Of a DNA stretch of 64,000 nucleotides, positions 1 to 8,164 are shown piece after piece. The stretch spans positions 218,374 through 282,373 of the forward strand of contig NZ_JAFBBD010000008.1 in the NCBI RefSeq assembly GCF_016906995.1, in the 5' to 3' direction. Made by a program: the position numbers and the translations under genes. This DNA comes from Spongiibacter marinus. GTDB lineage: Bacteria > Pseudomonadota > Gammaproteobacteria > Pseudomonadales > Spongiibacteraceae. The notes under the pieces are model-generated. The model was not told the DNA's origin and ran no database searches. It saw only the letters and a list, made by a program, of their open reading frames with translations. Positions within the stretch are counted from its first letter, which is position 1; every line of letters begins with the position of its first letter.

Positions 1-2
1 AC

Positions 3-791
3 TTTTCTGCTTTGCTGTGGCAACAGGGCGTTGCTCACCACATTGCTGAAGAGGGAGGGAGTCAAATTCTTCGCGTCGGTGATGAGGAGCAGGTTGCCGT
101 TGTGGCAGAGCTCTACCAAAAGTTGCGCAGTGGCGAGCTGCACATTACTCGCCACTCAGTGGCAGCGCCTCAGCCAGTGCAGTCGCGCTCACTTCGCCAG
201 CGGCCTGCGGTGGCGGTGTTGTTGTTACTCAGTATTCTTGGGGCGCTGTTACCGGTTGTGGATAGCAGCTTTCGTGCGGTGTCTTCGCTGAGCTTTTACC
301 CCTTGGATCTCGGCGCGGGTAAGATTGTCGCCGACTGGCCAGTTGGGCAGTGGTGGCGGCTGTTAACCCCGATGTTTCTTCATTTCGGCCTGCTGCATAT
401 TGCCTTTAATGGCCTGTGGCTATGGGAATTGGGCGGGATGATTGAGCAGCGGCAGGGCAGTGTGACGCTGCTGGCGATAGTGATACTTATTGCAGCGGCT
501 TCAAACATGGCGCAGGCGATGATGTCGGTGTCGCTATTTGGCGGTATGTCGGGCGTTATCTACGGCTTGCTTGGCTATATCATTGTTTGGAATCGACTGC
601 GGCCAGCTGAGTCACTGCCACTGGTAAAGGGCGTTGCCGTGGTCATGCTGGTGTGGCTTGTGGTGTGTATGGCAGGCTTTACCCGCCTGCTCGGGCTGGG
701 GGAAATCGCCAACACTGCTCACCTTTCCGGCCTGATTATGGGCGTATTGCTCGGCATTGGCGCATCGTTTTTGCGGCGCAAAAGCGTATAA
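3..791 (+). CDS. rhomboid family intramembrane serine protease (5' end cut by window)
   Basis: Membrane-embedded serine protease that cleaves transmembrane substrates. The reading frame is open to the left window edge, so the true start is probably outside; the first in-window start-like codon is a TTG at 12. Counting from that TTG, an N-terminal soluble part of about 65 residues is followed by about six hydrophobic segments. The HxxxxHxxxN motif is at H124/H129/N133, the nucleophile S180 lies in GGMSGVIYG, and the partner H237 lies in NTAHLSG. The Ser-His dyad is therefore intact and the protein should be active. The substrate cannot be predicted. The gene ends 60 bases before the YeaC-type gene. 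Confidence 0.88.
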   Translation, partial: FSALLWQQGVAHHIAEEGGSQILRVGDEEQVAVVAELYQKLRSGELHITRHSVAAPQPVQSRSLRQRPAVAVLLLLSILGALLPVVDSSFRAVSSLSFYPLDLGAGKIVADWPVGQWWRLLTPMFLHFGLLHIAFNGLWLWELGGMIEQRQGSVTLLAIVILIAAASNMAQAMMSVSLFGGMSGVIYGLLGYIIVWNRLRPAESLPLVKGVAVVMLVWLVVCMAGFTRLLGLGEIANTAHLSGLIMGVLLGIGASFLRRKSV

Positions 792-851
792 GCTAGCACT
801 ACTCACTCTGTTATAATTCTCGTCTTTCACGAGCGGCCTGTGGAGGGCGCT

Positions 852-1124
852 ATGGATTTTGAAAAACTCATCGATAACTTGGATCCGGCAATTTATGCCT
901 CGCTTAAGCGCGCGCTGGAAATTGGCAAATGGCCGGATGGCCGCGTGTTAACCGACGAGCAGCGAGCGCATTGTATGGATGCGGTTATCGCCTACGACCA
1001 CCGCCGCAAGCCCGAAGAGCAGCGGGTGGGGTACATTGATAAAGGCAGTAAATCCGAGGGGGATAGCTGCGACGGACACGGCGATAATGGCGCTGAAAAG
1101 CCGATAAAGTGGGCCGACTCCTGA
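852..1124 (+). CDS. YeaC family protein (DUF1315)
   Basis: Small soluble protein of about 90 residues with the DUF1315/YeaC pattern: an acidic N-terminus, then LEIGKWPDGRVLT, EQRAHCMDAV and a charged tail. The biochemical role of the family is unknown. An upstream in-frame GTG at 840 is possible, but GGAGGG at 842-847 sits five bases before the ATG at 852, so I chose 852. Its stop overlaps the start of the DUF2797 gene by one base (TGATG), which implies translational coupling and probably a shared function. Confidence 0.8.
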   Translation: MDFEKLIDNLDPAIYASLKRALEIGKWPDGRVLTDEQRAHCMDAVIAYDHRRKPEEQRVGYIDKGSKSEGDSCDGHGDNGAEKPIKWADS

Positions 1125-1966
1125 TGGCTTTATCGAATGTAGCCGGGGCCGCATCGAAAATGCGTACCGCTCTGGAAGATAACGAAGCCCAGTACACGCT
1201 GACGCTGGGGCAGCAGTCGGTGCCAATGAATCCGCTTATTGGCAGTCGTTTGACGCTGGCCTACCAACAGCAAATTCACTGTGTGCACTGCGGCCGCTTG
1301 TCCAAGAAAAGTTTCAGCCAGGGGTACTGCTATCCCTGTTTTCAGCGCCTGGCGCAGTGCGACAGCTGTATTGTCAGCCCCGAAAAGTGCCACTATTTTG
1401 AAGGCAGTTGCCGAGAGCCTGAGTGGGGCGAAGCGCACTGCATGATCGACCACATTGTGTACTTGGCGAATTCGTCGGGGGTGAAGGTGGGAATCACCCG
1501 TGGTACTCAGCTACCGACGCGCTGGATCGATCAAGGTGCAGTGGCGGCGCTGCCGATTTTTCGGGTGAGCAATCGATTGCAGTCCGGCCTGGTCGAAAGC
1601 GCTTACAAGGCGCATGTGGCCGATAAAACCAGCTGGCAGGCGATGTTGAAGGGCACCCCTCCTGAACAGGACCTGTACGCGCGCCGCGACCAGCTCGCGG
1701 AAGTCTGTGGCGACGAGATCGACGCACTGCAGAAGCGCTTCGGTCTGCAGGCTATCCAAACCATCGATGATGCGGACGTTCAGCATATTCGCTATCCCGT
1801 GGTGGAATATCCCACCAAGGTGAAGTCATTTAATCTCGACAAAGTCCCCCTTGCAGAAGGCACCTTAATGGGAATTAAAGGTCAGTATCTGATCTTCGAT
1901 ACCGGTGTGATTAATATTCGTAAATACGGCGGTTACCAGCTGGAGTTGAGCAGTCCGGCTCTGTAG
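1124..1966 (+). CDS. DUF2797 domain protein, cysteine-rich
   Basis: About 280 residues of unknown function. The N-terminal half carries conserved cysteines: HCVHCGR, then YCYPCF, then CDSCI, then a Cys-His pair, then CREPEWGE. This pattern probably binds zinc. It is followed by the family-typical stretches YLANSSG, KVGITR and PTRWIDQGA. A GTG at 1109 is in frame, but the ATG at 1124 overlaps the stop of the preceding YeaC-type gene and is the better start. The KVGITR block is reminiscent of the GIY-YIG fold, but I would not assign nuclease activity from sequence alone. It lies just upstream of pepN. Confidence 0.82.
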   Translation: MALSNVAGAASKMRTALEDNEAQYTLTLGQQSVPMNPLIGSRLTLAYQQQIHCVHCGRLSKKSFSQGYCYPCFQRLAQCDSCIVSPEKCHYFEGSCREPEWGEAHCMIDHIVYLANSSGVKVGITRGTQLPTRWIDQGAVAALPIFRVSNRLQSGLVESAYKAHVADKTSWQAMLKGTPPEQDLYARRDQLAEVCGDEIDALQKRFGLQAIQTIDDADVQHIRYPVVEYPTKVKSFNLDKVPLAEGTLMGIKGQYLIFDTGVINIRKYGGYQLELSSPAL

Positions 1967-1991
1967 ATCATCCGCCTTTGAGGAGAGCAGT

Positions 1992-4643
1992 ATGCGCGAC
2001 GCGCAGCCCAGTACGATTTACCTGAAAGACTATCGCGTTCCCGACTATCTGATCGACAAAACGTCCCTCAGTTTTCACCTGGGTGAGCGCTCTACCGAGG
2101 TAACATCGCGCCTGACAATGCGGCGCAACCCCGCCGCGGAGACGGCTTCGCAGAGCCTGGAGTTGCACGGTGCTGAGCTGGAGTTATTGTCACTGGCGAT
2201 TAATGGGGATGTTTTACCCGAGGGCGACTGGGAGCAACAGGGCGAGCTGCTTTGTATCCATCGTGTGCCCGAGGCCTTTGAGCTGGAGTGCAAAACGCGA
2301 ATATATCCCCAAAAAAATACCTCGCTGGAGGGGCTGTATAAATCCAGCGGTATGTTTTGCACACAGTGCGAGGCAGAGGGCTTTCGCAAAATTACCTATT
2401 ATCTGGATCGACCCGATGTGATGTCGGTGTTTGATGTAGAAATTATTGCTGACGCGGATGCCTACCCGGTGTTGCTGTCCAACGGCAACTGCACCGCTAC
2501 CGAAACACTCGACAACGGCCTTCACCGCAGCGTGTGGCACGACCCGTTTCCGAAACCCGCCTATTTATTTGCCCTGGTGGCTGGAAAGCTGTCGCGTATC
2601 AGCGACAGTTTCACCACCATGAGTGGTCGTGATGTTGCCCTGCATATTTATGTAGAAGAGAAAGACCTCGATAAGTGCGATCACGCCATGCAGTCGCTGA
2701 AAAATGCGATGCGTTGGGACGAGGAGGTCTATGGTCGGGAGTACGATCTCGAGCTGTTTAATATCGTCGCCGTTGATGACTTCAATATGGGCGCGATGGA
2801 AAACAAGAGCCTGAATATCTTCAATACCTCCTGCGTGTTGGCAAAGCCGGAAACGACGACCGACGCAGGCTTTCAGCGTGTGGAAGGGGTTGTTGCCCAC
2901 GAGTATTTCCACAATTGGTCCGGGAATCGTGTGACGTGCCGGGATTGGTTTCAGCTTAGTTTGAAGGAAGGCTTCACCGTTTTCCGGGATGCGGAATTTT
3001 CCGCTGACATGGGATCGCCGACCGTAAAACGCGTCGAAGACGTTACGCTGCTGCGTACCGCCCAGTTTGCCGAGGATGCGGGCCCGATGGCCCACCCCGT
3101 GCGCCCCGACTCGTTTATTGAAATCTCCAATTTCTACACGGTCACCGTCTACGAGAAGGGTGCCGAAGTCGTTCGCATGATTCATACCTTGCTGGGACCT
3201 GAGCCCTTCCGCGCAGGTAGTGATTTGTATTTTGCGCGCCACGACGGCCAGGCGGTTACTTGCGAAGACTTTGTTAAGGCAATGGAAGATGCCAGTGGCG
3301 TGGACCTAAGCCAATTCCGCCTTTGGTATTCTCAGGCGGGTACTCCCCAGCTTTCAGTGCAGGGCGACTATGATGCGCAGGCCCAACGCTACACGCTCAG
3401 CGTTACGCAGTCCTGCCCTGCCACGCCCGGGCAGGCGGAAAAGGCGCCTTTTCATATCCCTCTTAAAGTGGCCTTACTCGGCGAAGCAGGGCAGCTTCCA
3501 CTGCAGCTTAAGGGGCAGCCACAAGATACTGAGACGGCGGACAACACTGAGATGGTGCTCGATGTTACCGAGGCCAAACAGCAGTTTGTCTTTGAGAATG
3601 TCATCGAGTCGCCGGTTGCCAGTTTATTGCGCGGTTTCTCGGCACCAGTGAAGTTAAGCATGAATTATCAGCGTGCTGACCTGTTGCGTATCATGCAGAG
3701 CGACAGCGATGGTTTTTGTCGTTGGGACGCCAGCCAGCAGCTCGGGTTGGCGGAAATTCGCAATGCCCTTGCGGCGCAAGCTGCTGGAGAGGCCGCTGAG
3801 GTTGCGCAAGATTACCTGGATGCCTGCCAGCAACTTTTAGAGGACACACAGCTCGACCCCGCAATGGTAGCGCTGATGTTGCAGTTGCCCTCGGAAGCGT
3901 ACTTGGCAGAGTTGATTTCGCCGGTCAATGTGCATGCTATCCACCAGGCCCGTGAAGCCTTGCGCAAGGGTATTGCTACCGCGCTTGTTGAACCGCTGCA
4001 GGCGGCCTATCGCCGTTGTGCAAGTGATGAGGCCTATCGACCAAGTGCTGAGCAAATTGCTCGCCGAAGCCTGAAAAATGCGGCGCTGTCCTATTTGATG
4101 TATACCTCGCATGGGCCAGAAATGGCGCGCGAGCAATTTGAAACCAGTCGTAATATGACCGACCGAAGTGCGGCATTAAATGCGATTGTAAACAGCGATA
4201 TGCCCTACAAGTCAGACGCCTTGCAGCGCTTTTATCAAGACTGGCAGCACGAGCCCTTGGTGATTAATCAGTGGTTCCAGGTACAGGCGATGTGCCGCCT
4301 GCCCGGCACCCTTGAGCGGGTAGTCGAATTGATGTCACATCCCGCCTACGATGCCGCCAATCCCAATAAAGTGCGGGCATTGGTGGGGGCGTTCTGTGGT
4401 CAAAATGCGGTGAATTTCCACAGCGAAGACGGCGCAGGCTATGCCTTTCTCGCCGACAGAGTCATCGAACTCAATCGGCGTAACCCACAGATCGCCTCGC
4501 GGTTATTGGGGCCACTGAGCAAGTGGCGGAAATATACGCCTGAGGTACAACAACGTATGAGGGGCCAGCTGGAGCGTATTCTGGCAGAGCCGGAACTGAG
4601 CAGCGATGTCTATGAGGTTGTGTCTAAAAGCCTGAAAGACTAG
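1992..4643 (+). CDS. pepN: aminopeptidase N (M1 family metallopeptidase)
   Basis: Zinc aminopeptidase of 883 residues, the size of E. coli PepN, removing N-terminal residues from peptides in the cytoplasm. The exopeptidase motif GAMEN is at residues 267-271. The zinc site HEYFH at 303-307 is completed by E326, with the PepN-type surroundings NWSGNR and WFQLSLKEG. The C-terminal half has the helical PepN domain. No signal peptide is present. The ATG is preceded by GAGGAGAG at 1980-1987. All catalytic residues are present, so normal activity is expected. Confidence 0.97.
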   Translation: MRDAQPSTIYLKDYRVPDYLIDKTSLSFHLGERSTEVTSRLTMRRNPAAETASQSLELHGAELELLSLAINGDVLPEGDWEQQGELLCIHRVPEAFELECKTRIYPQKNTSLEGLYKSSGMFCTQCEAEGFRKITYYLDRPDVMSVFDVEIIADADAYPVLLSNGNCTATETLDNGLHRSVWHDPFPKPAYLFALVAGKLSRISDSFTTMSGRDVALHIYVEEKDLDKCDHAMQSLKNAMRWDEEVYGREYDLELFNIVAVDDFNMGAMENKSLNIFNTSCVLAKPETTTDAGFQRVEGVVAHEYFHNWSGNRVTCRDWFQLSLKEGFTVFRDAEFSADMGSPTVKRVEDVTLLRTAQFAEDAGPMAHPVRPDSFIEISNFYTVTVYEKGAEVVRMIHTLLGPEPFRAGSDLYFARHDGQAVTCEDFVKAMEDASGVDLSQFRLWYSQAGTPQLSVQGDYDAQAQRYTLSVTQSCPATPGQAEKAPFHIPLKVALLGEAGQLPLQLKGQPQDTETADNTEMVLDVTEAKQQFVFENVIESPVASLLRGFSAPVKLSMNYQRADLLRIMQSDSDGFCRWDASQQLGLAEIRNALAAQAAGEAAEVAQDYLDACQQLLEDTQLDPAMVALMLQLPSEAYLAELISPVNVHAIHQAREALRKGIATALVEPLQAAYRRCASDEAYRPSAEQIARRSLKNAALSYLMYTSHGPEMAREQFETSRNMTDRSAALNAIVNSDMPYKSDALQRFYQDWQHEPLVINQWFQVQAMCRLPGTLERVVELMSHPAYDAANPNKVRALVGAFCGQNAVNFHSEDGAGYAFLADRVIELNRRNPQIASRLLGPLSKWRKYTPEVQQRMRGQLERILAEPELSSDVYEVVSKSLKD

Positions 4644-4662
4644 TGCGCTATAAAAATTGATT

Positions 4663-4693
4663 TTGTTATAACAATATTCGCATTTGTTATAAC
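4663..4693. promoter_or_regulatory. AT-rich inverted/direct repeat upstream of cysH, candidate CysB-type operator
   Basis: TTATAACAA at 4666-4674 and TTGTTATAA at 4684-4692 form a perfect 9-base inverted repeat with a 9-base spacer. The left copy is itself inside a 12-base palindrome, TTGTTATAACAA (4663-4674), and TTGTTATAAC recurs exactly 21 bases later (4684-4693), two helical turns. This sits about 85 bases before the cysH ATG. A LysR-type sulfur regulator such as CysB is the obvious candidate, but that is inference from the neighbouring gene. Confidence 0.5.
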
Positions 4694-4776
4694 TGACTGA
4701 TTTTTATAGGTTTTTATTGTTTTTCTGCAATCATGTGGTAAAGTTGCCAACCGTAATATTGGCAGTGAAGACGATC

Positions 4777-5406
4777 ATGGACATTGATATAGACACATTG
4801 AATGCAGAGCTGCGCGACCGGCCCGCGGAAGAGATTATCCGCTGGGCGGTATCGCTGGGGCAGCCGGCGATGTCGTCTACGAGCTTCTCGCCGAATGCCG
4901 CTGTGATGCTGAAGCTGATCACCGATGTGGATCCGAGCATGCCGATTGTGTGGGCCGACAGTGGCTACAACGTGCCGGACACCTATCGCGTGGCGGAAAA
5001 ATTGATCAAGCTGCTAAAGCCCAACTTGAAGGTGTATATCCCTGAAATGACGGCAGAGCGTCGCAACGCCTTGATGGGGGGCATTCCACACCCGGACGAT
5101 AACCCCGAGCTACATCGCGAATTTACGCGACAGGTGAAGCTTGAACCGTTTAATCGTGCTTTCGAAGAGATTAAACCGAAAATTTGGCTCACCGGAATTC
5201 GAAAAGAAGAGACGGCGTTTCGTCAAAGTTTGGACGTTTTATCCTGGGACGGGCGGGGCATCTTGAAAGTGGCGCCAATTTTTTATTGGACAGAAGACGA
5301 CGTTCAGGCCTATATGGCCGAGAACCAGCTGCCCAGCTGCAAGCATTATTTTGACCCCACCAAGGTCGCGGAAAACCGCGAGTGTGGTCTGCATACCTCG
5401 GCGTGA
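4777..5406 (+). CDS. cysH: phosphoadenylyl-sulfate reductase (thioredoxin)
   Basis: Reduces 3'-phosphoadenylyl sulfate to sulfite in assimilatory sulfate reduction, in the cytoplasm. Core motifs are SSTSFSPNAAVML, the phosphosulfate-binding WLTGIRKEE, and the C-terminal ECGLH with the catalytic Cys. The paired cysteines that hold a 4Fe-4S cluster in APS-type reductases are absent, so the PAPS-type substrate is favoured. A TTG at 4717 would add 20 residues without family similarity; I chose the ATG at 4777, giving 209 residues. No other sulfate genes are adjacent, so it appears to be a single-gene unit controlled by the upstream repeat. Confidence 0.9.
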   Translation: MDIDIDTLNAELRDRPAEEIIRWAVSLGQPAMSSTSFSPNAAVMLKLITDVDPSMPIVWADSGYNVPDTYRVAEKLIKLLKPNLKVYIPEMTAERRNALMGGIPHPDDNPELHREFTRQVKLEPFNRAFEEIKPKIWLTGIRKEETAFRQSLDVLSWDGRGILKVAPIFYWTEDDVQAYMAENQLPSCKHYFDPTKVAENRECGLHTSA

Positions 5407-5475
5407 TCGAGGCTCGGGCTTTTTCCCGGCGCCGCATTTCGCTATGCTGGCGCCAAATTTTATAAGGGCCCCCAC

Positions 5476-6504
5476 ATGTATTCGTTGATTCGCCCCTTGT
5501 TGTTCCGCCTGTCAGCGGAGACTGCCCACAATTTTTCCCTAAAGTCGTTAGACCTTGCCCACCGCCTGGGTCTTACCGCGGTACTCAGTGCTAAGCCGGA
5601 ATCGTGTCCTGTTGAGGTTATGGGTATTCGCTTCCCCAACCCGGTTGGCCTTGCGGCGGGTCTCGATAAAAATGCTCGCCATATCGACGCACTGGCAGCG
5701 CTGGGCTTTGGTTTTATTGAAGTGGGTACGGTCACCCCGCGTGCCCAGCCCGGTAACCCCTTGCCGAGGTTATTTCGTTTGCCCGCCGCCCAGGCCATTA
5801 TCAATCGTATGGGCTTTAATAACGACGGTGTCGATGCGCTGGTTAACGCCGTCAAGGCAAGCCGTTACGACGGTGTGCTCGGTATTAATATTGGGAAAAA
5901 TAAAGATACGCCTGCCGAGCAAGCGGTAGATGACTATTTGCATTGCCTGCGCAAAGTCTATCCATTGGCCAGTTATGTAACGGTGAACTTGTCGTCCCCG
6001 AATACACCCGGGCTGCGAGACCTTCAATTTGGTGAACCCCTGCGCGAGCTGTTGAAGGCGCTAAAGAGTGCGCAAGCTGAGCTGGCAGCAGAGCACGGTC
6101 GCTATGTGCCGATCGCGGTGAAGATCGCACCGGATATGGCTGAGGGTGATGTTCGAGATGTTGCCAAGGCGTTTGTTGAAGCGGGCATCGACGCGGTGAT
6201 CGCCACAAACACCACGATCGCCCGTGAGCGGGTGGCTGGGCTGCCCCACGGTGATGAGGCGGGTGGTTTGAGTGGTGCACCCGTGCGTGAGGCATCCACC
6301 GCGGTGGTGAGAATATTAAGCGACGAGTTGGCCGGACGTCTGCCCATCATCGGGGTAGGCGGTATTAGTGACGATGCGTCGGCGGCCGAAAAAGTGGCGG
6401 CGGGTGCGTCCCTGCTGCAAGTGTATACCGGGTTTATTTACCGCGGCCCCGCATTGATTCGCGATGCGGTGAGCGGCGCCAAGCGAGCGATCACTCGTGC
6501 CTAG
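5476..6504 (+). CDS. pyrD: dihydroorotate dehydrogenase (quinone), class 2
   Basis: Oxidises dihydroorotate to orotate with quinone as acceptor at the inner membrane, in pyrimidine biosynthesis. The 342 residues begin with the class-2 N-terminal extension ([16 protein letters not shown]) that forms the membrane-associated quinone tunnel. FMN and substrate motifs are present: [21 protein letters not shown] (with the class-2 catalytic Ser region), IATNTT and the phosphate-binding GVGGISD. A weak ribosome site, TAAGGG, precedes the ATG. The 3' end overlaps the marC-type gene by 8 bases, suggesting co-translation. Confidence 0.97.
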   Translation: MYSLIRPLLFRLSAETAHNFSLKSLDLAHRLGLTAVLSAKPESCPVEVMGIRFPNPVGLAAGLDKNARHIDALAALGFGFIEVGTVTPRAQPGNPLPRLFRLPAAQAIINRMGFNNDGVDALVNAVKASRYDGVLGINIGKNKDTPAEQAVDDYLHCLRKVYPLASYVTVNLSSPNTPGLRDLQFGEPLRELLKALKSAQAELAAEHGRYVPIAVKIAPDMAEGDVRDVAKAFVEAGIDAVIATNTTIARERVAGLPHGDEAGGLSGAPVREASTAVVRILSDELAGRLPIIGVGGISDDASAAEKVAAGASLLQVYTGFIYRGPALIRDAVSGAKRAITRA

Positions 6505-7168
6505 TGGTGTGTTAGAAGCATTCAGTGTTGCGTTTACCACCTTCTTCGCAACAATCGGCCCCATTGATGTCGCGGCGATGTTCGCCATTTTCTCTGGGGA
6601 CCTGGATGCGAAAGAACGCCGCCTGACGGCCACGCGAGGCGTGTTAGTGGCCTCGGTCATTTTGTTTCTTTTCGCGCTGCTCGGTGAGTGGATTCTGAGT
6701 ATTCTCGGCATATCTCTTGCCGCGCTGCGGGCTGCCGGTGGTGTGCTATTGCTGCTGATTGGTATTGATATGGTGGCGGCAAATGGCAGCGGCGCCACCA
6801 CAACAACGCGAGAAGAGCGGAAAGAGGCGGAAGCGAAGGCAGATATTGCCGTGTTCCCCCTGGCAACACCATTAATTGCCGGACCTGGAGCAATTGGCGC
6901 GGTGATTCTGCTTATGGCCCACGCCGAGGGAGATTATCTCCAGCAGGGCGCGGTGGCGCTTGCGCTACTATTGGTGTTACTGGTGACACTGGCGGCGCTA
7001 TTGCTGGCGAGCCGTTTGCAAACACTGCTTGGCGTCACCGGTATGCACATGGTGAGCCGTGTGTTTGGGGTTCTGTTGTGTGCCTTGGCAATGCAGTTTC
7101 TATTTGACGGCATTGCCCAAAGTGGTCTGTTGGGCGCCGTGTCAGCGCCCCAGCAGATTAGCGGCTGA
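6497..7168 (+). CDS. MarC family integral membrane protein
   Basis: A 223-residue membrane protein with about six hydrophobic segments and the MarC/UPF0056 landmarks: the N-terminal [26 protein letters not shown] and [14 protein letters not shown]. The role of this family is unsettled; the original link to multiple antibiotic resistance in E. coli was not upheld. The GTG at 6497 overlaps the end of pyrD; a second GTG at 6509 is an alternative start. The 3' end overlaps the convergent decarboxylase-like gene by 11 bases. Confidence 0.88.
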   Translation: MPSGVLEAFSVAFTTFFATIGPIDVAAMFAIFSGDLDAKERRLTATRGVLVASVILFLFALLGEWILSILGISLAALRAAGGVLLLLIGIDMVAANGSGATTTTREERKEAEAKADIAVFPLATPLIAGPGAIGAVILLMAHAEGDYLQQGAVALALLLVLLVTLAALLLASRLQTLLGVTGMHMVSRVFGVLLCALAMQFLFDGIAQSGLLGAVSAPQQISG

Positions 7169-7988
7169 AAGGCTGGCCGATCGCCACTGCCTCGGGGCCC
7201 TCAAAGCGAAGTTTGGCGCGTGCCATCGACACACTACACAGCGGTTTTTTCGGTAAGCCCAGTGCGCGCAAAGTCTTCGCCAATGAGTGCTCTTCGCCAA
7301 TTCTAGGCGGGTTTCCCCCCATGCTGAATCGCAGGCCTTCGCCTTCGGTAATGCCCACGGTCTTCCAGGCTTTGCCGTTGCGCACGGCTAGCGATGGCGC
7401 TTCTTGTGCCGGCGCTTTGCTCTTTCCACCGGCTTTTGCACTGATTTCGAAGACCAGTTGATCGTCGTCGTTAAAGCGGGCGCGTGCCTCGTGCTCATTG
7501 AAGTGCACATCAACATCGGTAACCCATTTGGGAAAGCCCCAAATATAGCGCCCGGCATGGGTGGTAAAGCCTTGGTTTACCGGCATTCTGTAGACGTAGT
7601 TGGCGAGTTTGCCGCGCATAACGCGCCACATTGCGCCGAAAACCGGCAATGGCTGCGACTCTCCTGGCGTTAGCACCGGGAAGACAATGGCCGCCTCGTT
7701 GTAGTCCCCCAGATCGTTTTCCCGATAATCCACGGCAAGAAGCTGCATGAGTGCTTTGCCAGGCCAGAGCTCCACCACTTTGAAACCGGTATCTGCTATC
7801 AATGCCTGCGCTTTTTGGCTGTCTACGGTATAGATGTTCATCAACATAGCGGCGTCGTTAACCAGCACAGGCAGGTCGACCTGCTTACCGTTAATGTCGT
7901 AGCAGCCGTCGCTAATGTGCTTGCATACATCGTCGGTGTGTTTGCCCTCAACCTCTTGTTCGGTTGCGTGGATAGCGGTGTCTTGCAT
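7158..7988 (-). CDS. acetoacetate decarboxylase-like protein
   Basis: A 276-residue member of the acetoacetate decarboxylase superfamily. The diagnostic block is RYIWGFPKW, in which K154 would be the Schiff-base lysine of true decarboxylases. That Lys is followed by Trp rather than a second Lys, so the reaction may differ; related enzymes act as aldolase-dehydratases. An upstream in-frame start at 8072 would add 28 residues that look like untranslated leader; I chose the ATG at 7988. An 18-base palindrome lies about 65 bases upstream. The substrate is unknown. Confidence 0.78.
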   Translation of the reverse strand: MQDTAIHATEQEVEGKHTDDVCKHISDGCYDINGKQVDLPVLVNDAAMLMNIYTVDSQKAQALIADTGFKVVELWPGKALMQLLAVDYRENDLGDYNEAAIVFPVLTPGESQPLPVFGAMWRVMRGKLANYVYRMPVNQGFTTHAGRYIWGFPKWVTDVDVHFNEHEARARFNDDDQLVFEISAKAGGKSKAPAQEAPSLAVRNGKAWKTVGITEGEGLRFSMGGNPPRIGEEHSLAKTLRALGLPKKPLCSVSMARAKLRFEGPEAVAIGQPFSR

Positions 7989-8050
7989 GTCTGAGCCCAG
8001 TTTATTGTTATTTCGGTGGCTAGATTGTAGCCAGTCGATGAGTGTTACGA

Positions 8051-8068
8051 CATTACAGTGCTGTAATG
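8051..8068. promoter_or_regulatory. 18-bp inverted repeat between divergent genes, candidate operator
   Basis: CATTACAG-TG-CTGTAATG is a perfect 8-base inverted repeat with a 2-base centre. It lies between the leftward decarboxylase-like gene (start 7988) and the rightward ABC1 kinase-like gene (start 8165). The size and symmetry fit a dimeric repressor such as a TetR or GntR protein. No regulator gene is adjacent, so the binding protein is unknown. Confidence 0.45.
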
Positions 8069-8164
8069 GCACTTTGTCATGGGCTGTTCGCTATGCCGCA
8101 GGAGTGCAATAGGCGATAATAACGCTGAGATCCCTGTGCTCACGCAGGTAGAGAGGATGCATTG

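Noticed and set aside
2565..3242. A 225-codon minus-strand frame within pepN
   Set aside because: No family features and complete overlap with an intact, conserved gene.
5407..5475. Hairpin between cysH and pyrD (CGGG and CCCG flanking a T-rich loop)
   Set aside because: The stem is only four to five pairs with the T-run inside the loop, too weak to call a terminator.
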